From Gibbula magus (Eukaryota; Mollusca; Gastropoda; Trochida; Trochidae), in NCBI GenBank assembly GCA_936450465.1, contig OW388304.1:40424914-40488913 (forward strand): DNA of 64,000 nt, read 5' to 3'. The translations under genes were made by a program, and so were the position numbers. Positions 1 to 11,693 of the stretch are shown piece after piece. Within the stretch, counting starts at the first letter, position 1. Each line of letters begins with the position of its first letter. The notes under the pieces are model-generated. The model worked only from the letters and a program-made list of their open reading frames with translations. It had not been told where the DNA came from and did not search any database.

Positions 1-392
1 GACATATAAACAGATAAACTATTACAATTTAAGTTAAGTTCGCTTTTAGAGACATGGTGCGACTACGTTTCAGCCGTAGATTAAAATAGCTTGCAGTTTT
101 GTTACTTAGTATCTTTTCTTTTGCTCCTGAGTGTATAATATGATGGATGCAAATAAGAAAAATCGTATAAATGTTTTCTTGAAACTGCAAAACTTAAGTT
201 CAAACGCGATTTGATTTTTATGATACTGTGATCGTCAAGGTGTTGAATTAACTCAACTGATTCAACTTAACTCTACACAAACATTAACTTGGTATGAATG
301 ATTACAGAAAGTGGTCCCAGGTTCATGAAATCCGCTCAAGACAAGCTGGACATTCACGTTAAAATAGTCCACACATTGTATAAGGGTGATCA

Positions 393-724
393 TTAAAGAG
401 ACTGTAGCAGGTTTTCTAACGGAAATAAAGAGATCTCACAAAACAATCCTCCTCATTCAATAAATAGAGTTATAACCGAATGATTATATAGGTAGGCTGA
501 GCAACGCGAATCCATACCTCGAATTATAAAAAGGTGTTCACATTAAAATGACCGCAAGCAGTTTCCGTTATATACGTCACACTGTTTTCTAAGGCTACGG
601 ATAATCGGGTCGTGTAATGAGCTGTTTTACCCTCCTAGGTAGAGAAATACTGGATACATTGTTATTACAAATGTCAAATTTGAATATGTTAAAACATGAA
701 AAACGTGCTACAGTGCCTTTGATA
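393..724. repeat. MITE, family A' (GTAGCACG-type ends)
   Basis: The left end carries TTAA followed by AAGAGACTGTAGCAGG. The right end carries AACGTGCTACAGTGCCTTT, an imperfect inverted match. The interior shares blocks with the other A' copies (GGCTACGGATAATC, GTCGTGTAATGAGCTG). It has no coding capacity; frames at 617-925 and 777-1040 are chance. Confidence 0.65.
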
Positions 725-1044
725 GTACGCAAAAGGAGTGGGTTCATTCATTATAACCGGACCTTTAATTTAAGGATTGGCCAAGATTGGCAAAACCAGG
801 AACCGGCCTGCGAGTCTGAGACTTTCCAGACTGACCACGTGGCACCACAGACCAGGCCAGAACGCTGTAGGTGTCACACAGGTAATAAACAATCCAGATG
901 TTTACCTGTCTATACACATAGGTAATAAACAATTCCTACCCACAAGGCGACCATTTTGGCCATGTGTTCTTATATGTCAGTTTGTTTTTCTTATACATCA
1001 TTCTGAAGTAGAAGGATTCATATTGATTAGATTATATTAAAATA

Positions 1045-1070
1045 CACTGACCAACATAAGAAACGTTGAA
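1045..1070 (+). repeat. Solo terminal repeat of a Tc1/mariner-type element (hexamer GACCAA)
   Basis: TA is followed by CACT-GACCAA-CATAAGAAACG, matching the NACT-N6-CAAAAGAAA terminal frame seen across the window, with one change in the core. I could not find the partner end nearby, so this is a decayed or truncated copy. Confidence 0.5.
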
Positions 1071-1708
1071 AAATGTGCGATAGAGTAGAAAACGCAATAC
1101 TGCTCCCGGAGAAAGTCAGTTTTGAATGTCTGTGATAGGCACATGTCGTGCAAAATTATAAAATGTAGACACTTAATTAATAGATATAGGATGTTGCCAA
1201 CATAAATAACTTTTTCGGACTGAAATTTGTTGACACATTTTGACTGTAAGAACCAAGAACTCCTTTTGATTTCCCTTTCTCGTCTAGTTAAGCCGATTCC
1301 AAAACAACGATTTCTTTAACGTGCGTTTCTCAGAAATATGAACAGAAAATGATTAAAAATTCAAAGCCAGTTTAGTTGGCTTCTTAATTCATTACATAAA
1401 TCTGTGTCAGTCGAATTTATCACTCCCGGATTAAAACATCTTGTATTTTGTATGATGACATTTATTTTATGTGTAAGTTTAAGTTTGAAATGTACTGATA
1501 ATGGTATTAAAAGCATTGTGTATAGGTATGCTAGAGCTGCGTTTTAAAGTAAAAACGCCCTGCGTGCAAAATAAATGTTAACATTTTGGAGGTTAGGTTG
1601 AAAAATTGTGGTTGGTATTTATGATATTTTAACTAGGACAAATGATTAAAAACAATTTTAAGAATTATCCTGAAATGTGCCTTAGAACACCTCTTTAGAG
1701 AGGGGGAG

Positions 1709-1860
<152 letters not shown>

Positions 1861-1891
1861 AGACACAGATGTGAGGACGAGACACGACGGA

Positions 1892-1975
1892 TTGTTAGTT
1901 CCACTAAAAACTTGCAGATTTCACCGCAATGTATCGCCACCTTTGTTGGCTCTTCCCTAAACACTTCATCGTGTA
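1892..1975 (+). repeat. Fragment of the tRNA-derived SINE family
   Basis: The segment reading TTAGTTCCACTAAAAACTTG and then GATTTCACCGCAATGTATCG matches the middle of the SINE copies at 31638 and 34873 (AGGTTTCACCGCAATGCATAG). Head and tail are absent. Confidence 0.5.
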
Positions 1976-2169
1976 AAGCTTGAAAGAAGTGCTAAATAAA
2001 TCAAATGTAACATTTTCAGCTACATTTATAATTCTCTATAAACTTCGTTATTGTCAAAATCAGAAATTTATTAAATAGATATACTATAAAACTTAACGAA
2101 ATTACACACAATGTGATATAGTTATTACATTTTAGTGGAGATGAATATACATGGATAACGAACGCGCTA

Positions 2170-2480
2170 CCCTCTCTAAATGTCATTCACCCTCAGGTTA
2201 CGTGTAACACAAACTGGATATGTCATACGGGACCATCTGGTATTATGTCTACGTTACGCTTCTCCCAGCGACCTCCAGTGACAGCATGACGGCCTCACAG
2301 ACAGTTGTCACCGCGCATGCGTGACGGGGGTCAATCGGTGCTGTGTGAAAACTAAAATTCTTTCCTGTACATGGGAGTTGTGTTGGTAGCTGTTAAGCCG
2401 GAGGGCGCAGTCGATTTCTAACAAGCACGACGAATGAAGAATCTTCTAAACGCCTTTGTGCGCCTTATAGGAACTACAGT
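2170..2480. promoter_or_regulatory. GC-richer island with an NRF1-like palindrome
   Basis: This stretch is clearly less AT-rich than its surroundings and contains CGCGCATGCGTG at 2312-2323, one base from the NRF1 consensus. A short frame starts at about 2434 (23 codons) with a possible donor GTAAGC near its end. It could be an unannotated promoter and first exon. No downstream exon was identified, so the call is tentative. Confidence 0.2.
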
Positions 2481-2506
2481 TTGGTGTTGTAAGCAGAAGC
2501 AATAGA

Positions 2507-2523
2507 AGAAGATGATGATGAAT

Positions 2524-2561
<38 letters not shown>
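2507..2561. repeat. (GAT)n microsatellite
   Basis: About 17 GAT/GAA trinucleotides occur in a row. Confidence 0.9.
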
Positions 2562-2975
2562 AAATTTATTAAAGTGTCACATGGTATATACGCAACATCC
2601 AAGCAAATAAACATATTAAAACCGGCCAATGATTGCTTTTGATACACTAATTAATTCGCTAAAAACACTAAAAATAATGATCCGATTGTGACCATTTATA
2701 GCTCATTTTGTTGTGAAATCATTTAGCTTTCGTATCGTATCATAAAATATGTTTTTGATGCTAAATATGACTTTGAATGAGTATGGGGTGGTTTCGTCGT
2801 TACATGGTAAGGTCTATAAAGGTATATGTCTTCCAAACGCTGTTTCTAAGCGATACACGCCCCTGTGGATCGGTCTCGATTTCGCGTGGATACGATGTTT
2901 CAAAGACATGCCAAATTATATGGTATTTGCACTAAATGACAGCACCAGCTGAACAAACTTTTGGTACGCAGCTGT

Positions 2976-3133
2976 AGATACATAGATACATAGATACATA
3001 CATACATACATACACACATACATACATACACACATACATACATTCATACATACATACACACACACACATACATACATACATACATACATACATACATACA
3101 AACATACATACATACATACATACATACATACAT
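2976..3133. repeat. (ACAT)n microsatellite
   Basis: About 155 bp of ACAT/ACAC tetranucleotides. Minus-strand Met-Tyr-Val-Cys frames over it are artefacts. Confidence 0.95.
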
Positions 3134-3157
3134 GGGGATTGTGGATTATAGTTAGCT

Positions 3158-3518
3158 TTAAAGGGGCAGTAGCACGTTTTTTCGCTGAAATAAGTCGATG
3201 AAAGTATTTGAAAAATAATGTCACCAATAGCAAAAGACCCTTCTCTCTTCAGAAAATCAAGTTAAAAATGAGTGTACATGGTTCCGTAAAGCCATAGGAA
3301 TCGTTTTTGTCATTCGAAAGAATAAAATATGTTCACAATAAAATGGCCGCGATGCAATTTTTGCTTTATACGCAACACAGTTATTACCACTACGGATAAT
3401 TGGTTTGTGTAATAAGATGTTTACCCTCTAAGGTTAATATAAATGACATAAACAATCATTATAAATGGGAACTTTCAAAAGATAAAATTTGCAAAAAAAC
3501 GTGCTACTGCTCCTTTAA
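3158..3518. repeat. MITE family A, copy 1 (TTAA-flanked, GGGGCAGTAGCACG ends)
   Basis: TTAA-AGGGGCAGTAGCACG at the left mirrors CGTGCTACTGCTCCT-TTAA at the right. The interior blocks GGTTCCGTAAAGCCATAGG, ATGGCCGC and CACTACGGATAATTGG recur in all family A copies. It is about 360 bp, non-coding and non-autonomous. Confidence 0.85.
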
Positions 3519-3607
3519 GCTCCTTTAAGCTGCATAAGCTGATCTACTGGCGATAGTCAGAGAAAATAGGGGTTCCGAAATGGATACTTTATACCATAAA
3601 TCATAAT

Positions 3608-3940
3608 TTAAAGGCGCTGTAGCACGATTGTCTTATTGATTGAAATAAAGTGCTCTCACAAAAATATAAGTAAGTGTTACCAATTGCTAAAAAATTGCTG
3701 AATAAATCTTGTGATGTAATCGCGACCCAAGTTTCCGTTCAGCAGCCATTCGCTTGTATGCGCGCACACGCCAAGCGAGCACTCGGGCTGCTGAACACGC
3801 CTCTGAACGGTATTGCGCAGAGATGTAGCGAGGGCGCTCGCAAACCTGAACTGGCGCCAGTAAAAGGCGTTAGATTGTCATCATGTGAAAAACGTCCTTT
3901 ATTTTCCGCTCATTTGCATGATACTGTACTATTATAAATC
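3608..3940. repeat. MITE family A'-related, diverged or truncated
   Basis: TTAA followed by AGGCGCTGTAGCACG marks a left end of the A' type. The A' block CCAATTGCTAAA follows, but the rest is GC-rich unique sequence and no matching right end is visible. The 87-codon frame at 3674-3937 does not resemble a known protein. Confidence 0.4.
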
Positions 3941-4365
3941 ATTTCATATCTCATATTTTTACCTGTACATGTAGATCACCAGGTAGATACCTACGTCACT
4001 GAGTGCAGTTTTTTCTATGGACACGAAGGGCGATCAGGATGTTCTGTATGGACAGGAAGGAAATAACGACTTGCTGAGTTTTTAGTTTTCGTTGTTCGTC
4101 ATCTTTAAGAGGCAGTTTAGTTGTAAAGTTGAACAGAGGAAGAAAACAGTTACATTTGACAGTCGACCCATTTGTAAAAATATCGCATGTGGATGCGTTT
4201 TTGAGAAATAAATATAAGGCAAGTAAAATTATTTTTTTATGAGAAGTCGATTCTTTGCAATACAGAATGTTTTGCATATTTCATTGTAGAAGAATATAAA
4301 TGGGGACAAATATCTACGAAATGATAAGGCTTGATGCAATAATGAAGTTGACTAACCATAAAAGT

Positions 4366-4367
<2 letters not shown>

Positions 4368-4454
<87 letters not shown>
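4368..4454. repeat. (AT)n microsatellite
   Basis: About 87 bp of uninterrupted AT dinucleotide. Confidence 0.95.
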
Positions 4455-4456
<2 letters not shown>

Positions 4457-4680
4457 TAAGCTTCTACATACATTCATTACAATGTTAAATCACGTTTCAT
4501 GTAGTTACATAATAACATGTATTAAATAGTCATTTTTCTACAGAAACCAGGAGTTAATTATTCATATTTGTCTTCTCTATTTACACAACGTGTGTAAGCA
4601 GGCTCAATGACTTCACTATTCAAGTAAGTGACAACGTTTGTACTACAGACATCTGCTCGTATAATATAGTTTACAGTCTT

Positions 4681-5005
4681 TTAAAGGTGCATCCATTGTG
4701 TTTCATAAAATTTTGTTAGGCTTTAATATGTTCCGACTCACCATATGAGCTGTTTACAGTGCAAATGAATTCACTCGGCTTGCATATTCATCCCGAATCA
4801 CCAAATATATCATAATTACTAGTTTCCAATTAAAACTGAGTAACATCATTATGCATGTGCAGAGACCGAAACTACACGTACAATTTACATGCACAGTAGT
4901 TATATGACCTATTAAACATGATCAACCAAAATGTATCAGTTTGTCTGTTATATAAATACGATTCCTTATTGCGCTTGACTCATTGGCGCGCGCCACACGT
5001 AGGGT
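4681..5005 (+). repeat. MITE family B, copy 1, 3' truncated
   Basis: It begins TTAAAGGTGCATCCATTG and carries the family B blocks TAGGCTTTAATATG, CACTCGGCTTGCATATTC and TCATTGGCGCGCGCCAC. It breaks off before the right terminal repeat. Confidence 0.75.
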
Positions 5006-5940
5006 TCTATCGGTGAATTTTCTGTGGAAACGAAATTCGAGAGGATATTCCTGTTTACACTTATACGCTATTAATAAATGATTAAAACACAGAAACAGTG
5101 AAAGGTAGAAATGAAGGTAACATTTTGATGACTTTTTATTTCACAATTTGATAAACACAAGCGTACATTTGTTGAAAAATAAAATAATGAGAACTGAAGC
5201 CATTCATCGGCGCAGCGAGTGGGGAAAACGTCACTACAGCACAACAGCAAAATATTTATTAGTTTGATGACATGTTATGTGTTACTAAGTGAATACTCTA
5301 TCAGTGTGTGTCTTTAGTTATTAAAAAGTTGCAAAATATGTTACATTATAGCGTGTTTTCATTTCACGCTATGCAAAACAATCCAAGATGGCGACAGAAC
5401 TCGCCCTTTAATTCTGAGCTTATATACAAAAGTTGCACATATGTAATACACATCCACTTTAACCTGTCTTGGATCGTCTACTAGTGACCACTGATGAATT
5501 GATATAAACATGGACACTGCTTATACAGTGAATCTAACCGTTTGTTAATTGCAAACTGACCGCTTATTATGAGAATGGCGCTTCTGGTTTATACAAGTCA
5601 ACTACATCTAAACAAGCTGAAATGAAGGATTAAACAGGACCGTATTGACATCCCGTGTCAAAGGTCAAACTGTGGTCAGTTTATTAGAAATTGTAATTAA
5701 CAGTCTTTTGATCCAGTTAAAATGCGTTGTTGTGAGAATCCTATAAGAGGTAAATATTCCATACTTAAACGTTTACATATGGCGGGTTGTATATTTGTCA
5801 GTTTGTATTTACATGTATATTGACTTATGGAAATATGCATATATTTACATTTATATACATGTACGTGGTAATACAATCAATTATTTATTTTCCATTTTAA
5901 CCATGGGGTAGTCAAACAATTAACAATTCAGCTCCTAAGT
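5006..5940. other. AT-rich unique sequence, nothing recognised
   Basis: I see no exon, RNA gene or clear repeat in this stretch. Confidence 0.6.
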
Positions 5941-5983
5941 TCACATTCATATACAATACTTTTGTAATGCGACAGATCAAATC

Positions 5984-6161
5984 GCACGCGAAGCTCGTGC
6001 TCTGACAAAGATTGTTTAATGTAATAGACAATCTCGCACGTGCAGATCGTGCACACGTCGTTCTATTGTCGCGTTAAAAACAAAATAGCACGTGCAGCTC
6101 GTGCAATCTCAAAGATCCTGGCATGTGATGTAAGATACACATTTGCACGTGAAACTCGTGC
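5984..6161. repeat. Four 17-bp imperfect palindromes at 52-57 bp spacing
   Basis: Variants of GCACGTGCAGCTCGTGC start at 5984, 6036, 6088 and 6145. The stem halves GCACG and CGTGC are invariant. The intervening 35-40 bp are not alike. It is either a decayed tandem array kept only at its hairpins or a regularly spaced binding array. Confidence 0.7.
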
Positions 6162-6762
6162 ATTTTTATGGAGGGTTGGTTTGAGTGGTTACAATGAACA
6201 AATTGTTGACACGCACCTTTGCACAAATTGCGCTATTGTACATTAGGATCTAAGAATATTAGAAATCAAGACTTTATAAATTATACATAATTACAAATAT
6301 AACGGAATAACACTATTACAACTTAAGAAAATACAACCATTAAGATAAAATAAAAATTATTTTCAAAATTGAAAAAATATTTCTCGATTAGGTAAATCAG
6401 TAATGAAAATAACGAAAATGACCGAATAACAAAACTTCTATGAGACAAGTCGTCCCATGTTAATTAGGTTAAAAAATGTTGAAGAAGTTTGAGAGCCACT
6501 GTTGTTTACAGAGTGCATGTTGAGACTGTTGACGAAACGCACAACTTGTGTACACACGTACATGACAGCGTCGTCAGACGAAGACGGGTTTTCGGGTTAA
6601 GTTTAGTCAGTGTAAAGGCGCTATCGTTTTTACGTTCTCGACCTACATCGGACATAACAAATTTGGAAATCTTACATCACCAATGAAGCTTGTATTTGTT
6701 TTTAGTGGGTGTTGAATGCGTAATTTCTTGATGGATCTTTTATAAACTTGATGCACCCTAAT

Positions 6763-6887
6763 GCACAGGAGCTAGTATTGCTGATAATAATATACGTCCT
6801 CAGTCAAAAACTTCGTCTTCTGACCTACATATAAATAACTATTTTTGACATAAGGCGTATTATTATCAGCAATACCAGCCCCTGTGC
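6763..6887. repeat. Inverted repeat, about 33-bp arms
   Basis: Left arm 6763-6795 (GCACAGGAGCTAGTATTGC) is mirrored by right arm 6855-6887 (GCAATACCAGCCCCTGTGC), with a loop of about 60 bp. It looks like a small palindromic MITE. Confidence 0.7.
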
Positions 6888-6974
6888 CCCAGTGTATTAT
6901 AGAAATAAAAAAACGCGATATCACCAATGCATATTTTAAAATTCTTCCTGTCACGATGCATCTTGTATATTTTT

Positions 6975-7625
6975 TTGTTTTCACCGATGCATATGGTATA
7001 TTTTTCTGATGTCACCAGTATATTTGGTATATTTTCCTGATGTCACCAATGAATTTAGTATAGTTTTGTGATGTCACCAATACATTTGGTATATTTTCTT
7101 GTTGTCACCAATGCATTTGATATATTTTCTTGATGTAATCAATACATTTGGTATATTTTCTTGTTGTCACCAATGCATTTGGTATATGTTCTTGATGCCA
7201 CCGATGCATTTGGTATATTTTCTTGATGTCACCAATACATTTGGTATATTTTCTTGTTGTCACCAATGTATTTGGTATATTTTCTTGATGTAATCAATAC
7301 ATTTGGTATATTTTCTTGTGTCACCAATACATTTGGTATAATTTCTTGATGTCACCAATGCATTTGGTATTTTTCCTTGATGTCACCAATACATTTGGTA
7401 TATTTTCTTGTTGTCACCAATGCATTTGATATATTTTCTTGATGTAATCAATACATTTGGTATATTTTCTTGTTGTCACCAATGCATTTGGTATATTTTC
7501 TTGATGCCACCAATACATTTGGTATATTTTCTTGATGTCACCAATACATTTGGTATATTTTCTTGATGTCACCGATGTATTTTGTATGTTTTCCTGATGT
7601 CACCAATGTATTTTGTATATTTGTT
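6975..7625. repeat. 31-bp satellite with a five-unit higher-order repeat
   Basis: About 20 copies of a 31-bp unit of the form CACCAATACATTTGG-TATATTTTCTTGATGT. A variant unit containing TGATGTAATCAATAC recurs at 7131, 7287 and 7440, 156 and 153 bp apart, so blocks of five units were amplified together. The 64-codon frame inside is an artefact. Confidence 0.9.
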
Positions 7626-7894
7626 TTCACTTCTGTATGAGACAATGGCCTCTTTTCTTGTATTTTGGTGCCACACCAAAATCGTCAAAGCATTCGATAA
7701 CTATTCTTGTTGACATCAATTCAATTATTTGGTATATTTTCAGAAGTGTCAGTCAGAAGTGATTTGATACATGTGTATCTAAATATGTCCCAATTTTATC
7801 AGATTTTATTCGGTTGTCTTGAAAATGCGTTCGTTTTATTGGTATATCTAGTTTGTGGTATATAGATTTCACAAATGTTTTCGTTATGAAAGGT

Positions 7895-8190
7895 GCGAGA
7901 AAATGCAGTCGTTAGCGCGACCGGCTTAGGATCAAGAGGTCCGGAGTTCGAATCTCACCAGGGGAATGGCAATTTTGTCTGTTGTAGAGAACTGTTCTAC
8001 ATGCAGTAAGGTTTGGGTACAATGCTGCACTGAAATACAGCGCAGTACCACCCATGGCTTGCTCGTTCCAACAGAAGCTCACATGTTTCACTCAGTGGTG
8101 TTGCGGGCTTTTCCCCTGAAATTTTACTACCAGCCGTGATTGAGTGAAAAAATCTTGAAACGGCGTTAAACCCCAAATCATTCACCTAAA
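7895..8190 (+). repeat. tRNA-derived SINE, copy 1
   Basis: The tRNA-like head has an A-box region GTCGTTAGCGCGACCGG and a B box GAGTTCGAATCTC. A conserved body follows (GTAGAGAACTGTTCTACATG, CAGTAAGGTTTGGGT). The tail reads GGCGTTAAACCCCAAATCA. About 290 bp, the same order as the other five copies. Confidence 0.85.
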
Positions 8191-9098
8191 AAAATGAACA
8201 CCATTAAGTCAGTCTCAACCCTCGAATGACATTATAGAAGAAATTTGTGATATTTCATATGATAAATTATAATTTAGATTCAGTATATTAACATATGATA
8301 AATGGTAATCCAACTATCTTATTTCTTCATAGATATGATGTTTTTACACATACATTAAGAAGACTAGACGTTGAGATATTCTCATTCTCATATTTTTAAA
8401 GAACAATAATTAACTGAAAATATCAAAACCGTTCATGAAACGATAAAAGTATTTAGCAGAGTTTATCAAAATAAAATTAAAAATCTTGTTCTAAACAAAT
8501 TAAGAAAGGTGACGATAAAAGCGCTGCTAAAAGAAAATGAACCAAACTGTAGCAAGTCAGAAAAGCATTTTACTCGACTAGCGCCGGATGTCGCTTTGAG
8601 ACAAGTCACTATTGTTACAATTTGTATGATAAAGAAGAAGAAGATTATATTATTTAAGTGTCACACACTTGTATACGTGTCCGGTTAAAATTGATAGATG
8701 AGACACTAAAATTCATTTTAAAACATGTTCTACATAAGAATAAAAAACATTTTTTAAAATACCATAGGGTAATGTAGATGACCCAGTGAGACAACACAAG
8801 AAGTATTAAGCTGTTAGTGGCTCCTTATTGAGAATATCTGTAGCCAAATATATCATGTACCATTGGGGCTACGGATTTCATATATTGATTACTAGACAGT
8901 AAACCGATTGCCTTATTAAGTGAAGTTAAACTGTTAACATGCACGTTTTTACGCTATTGCAACAGCTTACTGCATGGAATCTTTTGATGTGACCGACTGT
9001 ATATCTATATCTACCATTTGCCTCAAAAAGCCTAGTAACGATGAAGCAAATTAATATCGGTTTGCGCCTAGTGGAAGCACGAATTGGTCTCTACATTT
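8191..9098. other. AT-rich unique sequence, nothing recognised
   Basis: No exon, RNA gene or clear repeat was seen. Confidence 0.6.
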
Positions 9099-9225
9099 AG
9101 TTATTAATTAAGTATATGCGTATTGGCCCAGCTACAAGTCCAAGGTCCGTTGTATAGGCCCGAGACGAAGTCGAGGGCCAATACAACGAACCGGGGACAT
9201 GTACGGAAATACTTAATTAATGAAC
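9099..9225. repeat. Palindromic element next to the 20-bp satellite
   Basis: Outer arms TTATTAATTAAGTAT and AATACTTAATTAATGAA flank inner arms GGTCCGTTGTATAGGCCC and GGGCCAATACAACGAACC around GAGACGAAGTCGA. The element contains GTATTGGCCCAG at 9120, identical to 12 bp of the satellite unit that follows. Confidence 0.65.
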
Positions 9226-9340
9226 ATTTTATTAATTAACTCTTTTCATTCTATTTGCACCACCCTAAACATCACGTTTATAGTGAAATAATAATTAATC
9301 AGAATTGTTGTGAAGCGACATCCTCGGACTGCTCAGGCTC

Positions 9341-10373
9341 ATATTGGCCCAGTTTGTCTCGTATTGGCCCAGTTTGTCTCGTATTGGTCCAGTTTGTCTC
9401 GTATTGGCCGAGTTTGTCTCGTATTGGCCAAGTTTGTCTCGTATTGGCCATGTTTGTCTCGTATTGGCCGAGTTTGTCTCGTATTGGCCGAGTTTGTCTC
9501 GTAATGGTCCAGTTTGTCTCGTATTGGCCGAGTTTGTCTCGTATTGGTCCAGTTTGTCTCGTATTGGCCGAGTTTGTCTCGTATTGGCCAAGTTTGTCTC
9601 GTATTGGCCATGTTTGTCTCGTAATGGTCCAGTTTGTCTCGTATTGGCCCAGTTTGTCTCGTATTGGCCCAGTTTGTCTCGTATTGGCCCAGTTTGTCTC
9701 GTATTGGCCCAGTTTGTCTCGTATTGGCCCAGTTTGTCTCGTATTGGCCCAGTTTGTCTCGTATTGGCCCTGTTTGTCTCGTATTGGTCCAGTTTGTCTC
9801 GTATTGGCCGAGTTTGTCTCGTATTGGCCAAGTTTGTCTCGTATTGGCCATGTTTGTCTCGTATTGGCCGAGTTTGTCTCGTATTGGCCGAGTTTGTCTC
9901 GTAATGGTCCAGTTTGTCTCGTATTGGCCGAGTTTGTCTCGTATTGGTCCAGTTTGTCTCGTATTGGCCGAGTTTGTCTCGTATTGGCCAAGTTTGTCTC
10001 GTATTGGCCATGTTTGTCTCGTAATGGTCCAGTTTGTCTCGTATTGGCCCAGTTTGTCTCGTATTGGCCCAGTTTGTCTCGTATTGGCCCAGTTTGTCTC
10101 GTATTGGCCCAGTTTGTCTCGTATTGGCCCAGTTTGTCTCGTATTGGCCCAGTTTGTCTCGTATTGGCCCTGTTTGTCTCGTATTGGCCCAGTTTGTCTC
10201 GTATTGGCCCTGTTTGTCTCGTATTGGCCCTGTTTGTCTCGTATTGGCCCATTTTGTCTTGTATTGGCCCAGTTTGTCTCGTATTGACTCAGTTTGTCTC
10301 GTATTGGCCCAGTTTGTCTCGTATTGGCCCTGTTTTTCCTGTATTGACCCAGTTTCCGCGTATTAGCCCAGTC
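9341..10373. repeat. 20-bp satellite, about 51 units, with a 400-bp higher-order repeat
   Basis: The unit is GTATTGGCCCAGTTTGTCTC with variation at two or three positions. Reading the variants in order, units 9381-9780 and 9781-10180 follow the same series of 20 variants and look identical by eye. The unit lacks stop codons in several frames on both strands, so 410-codon and 317-codon frames arise, but these are by-products of the repeat, not genes. Confidence 0.95.
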
Positions 10374-11182
10374 GTCGAATCATATGGTCTGGGCCGTAAA
10401 TACCGTATACGTGCCATAGCATTGATAGTTTTTAATAATACATATTGTAGACATTTCAATTTAACATATTTCATTAGTATATATTAGATGTATGATTTAC
10501 CATATACTTGATTGCATATAACTTATTGTATACTTAAGATTACATATTCTTGACAATTACATATTATAAATATTAAAATATTACATATTTTATAATAACA
10601 TATTAGATATATGATATATGATGTATGATATAACATATTACACATAATCAATAATCAATTACATACATAATATTACATGTCCTAAACAATTAACTTTTTC
10701 AAATAGATATTACATATATGATACATTATTGCATAAAATCTAAATAATTTAATTTTTAAAATTGCATTGAAATATTGTTTCTGATGAATATGTCCTTGAA
10801 CAGGACTTTTATGTTAACCGAATTCAGATCTGTTTTTAGGACTGCAATATATACATACTTATTGCATTTAAAACCAGCACTTTGTCATTCAGACTTTTAA
10901 AGACACATTAATTCATTCTTATCTGTACAGAAAAATAAACACAAGTTTAAAATCAACGACAATTGAACGAGCGATGATTGTTAAATTCAAATAATCAAAC
11001 TCAACATTGAAAGCCCTCCAGTTGGTTATCACGGACGGCAATCAAGCAAACGACGGGTCAGTGTTATTGATTAAATCTTAAAATAACTAACTGTGTCACA
11101 CTATCAGTAGACTGTGTATTTGTCTCACATGAAGAAACAAAATGGCAGTTTTGTGTTCAGATATGTTCATTTTATATTTTTT
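10374..11182. other. AT-rich sequence with degenerate TTACATAT repeats
   Basis: 10440-10740 is full of degenerate ACATAT/ATATTA words suggesting an old simple repeat. The rest is unique and without recognised genes. Confidence 0.5.
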
Positions 11183-11681
11183 TTAAAGGTGCATCCATTG
11201 TGTTTCATAAAACTTTATTAGGCTATAATATGTACCGACTCACCATATGTGCTGTTTACAGGGCAAATAAATTCACTCGGCTTGCATATTCACCCCTAAT
11301 CACCAAAACAATTCATAATTATAAAAGTAACAATAAAATAAAGTAACATCATTATGCATGTGCAGAAAGCGAAACTACACGTCCCATTTACATGCACAGT
11401 AGTTATATGACCTATTAAACATGATCAACCCAAATTTATCAGTTTCTCTGTTATAAATAAGATTCCAAAATTACATTTGACTCATTGGCGCGCGCCACAC
11501 GCGGTACATTGTCCCGTTTTCGATCAGAAAACACTACTTTTACCTTCATATCGTCAATATAATCAGTCGACTAAGATCAAAATAGCAATTTTCGGCAACA
11601 GTCAGTACTTCCCGATAACACAACACAATTTATAACGTTTAGCATATGTGACCCCAAACAACACAATGGATGTACCTTTAA
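11183..11681 (+). repeat. MITE family B, copy 2, full length
   Basis: TTAA-AGGTGCATCCATTGTG at the left mirrors CACAATGGATGTACCT-TTAA at the right. It is 499 bp, non-coding, with the TCATTGGCGCGCGCCACACG block. Confidence 0.85.
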
Positions 11682-11693
11682 AAATCTTACCCA

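Noticed and set aside
3674..3937. 87-codon + frame in a GC-rich patch
   Set aside because: Starts inside an A'-type MITE end; no domain, no splice support.
5984..6161. CRISPR array
   Set aside because: Spacing is regular, but the repeats are only 17 bp and degenerate, there are four units, no cas genes, and the DNA is eukaryotic.
9255..10487. 410-codon + frame and 317- and 238-codon - frames
   Set aside because: They arise from the 20-bp stop-free satellite in all frames; no start context, splice sites or non-repeat domain.
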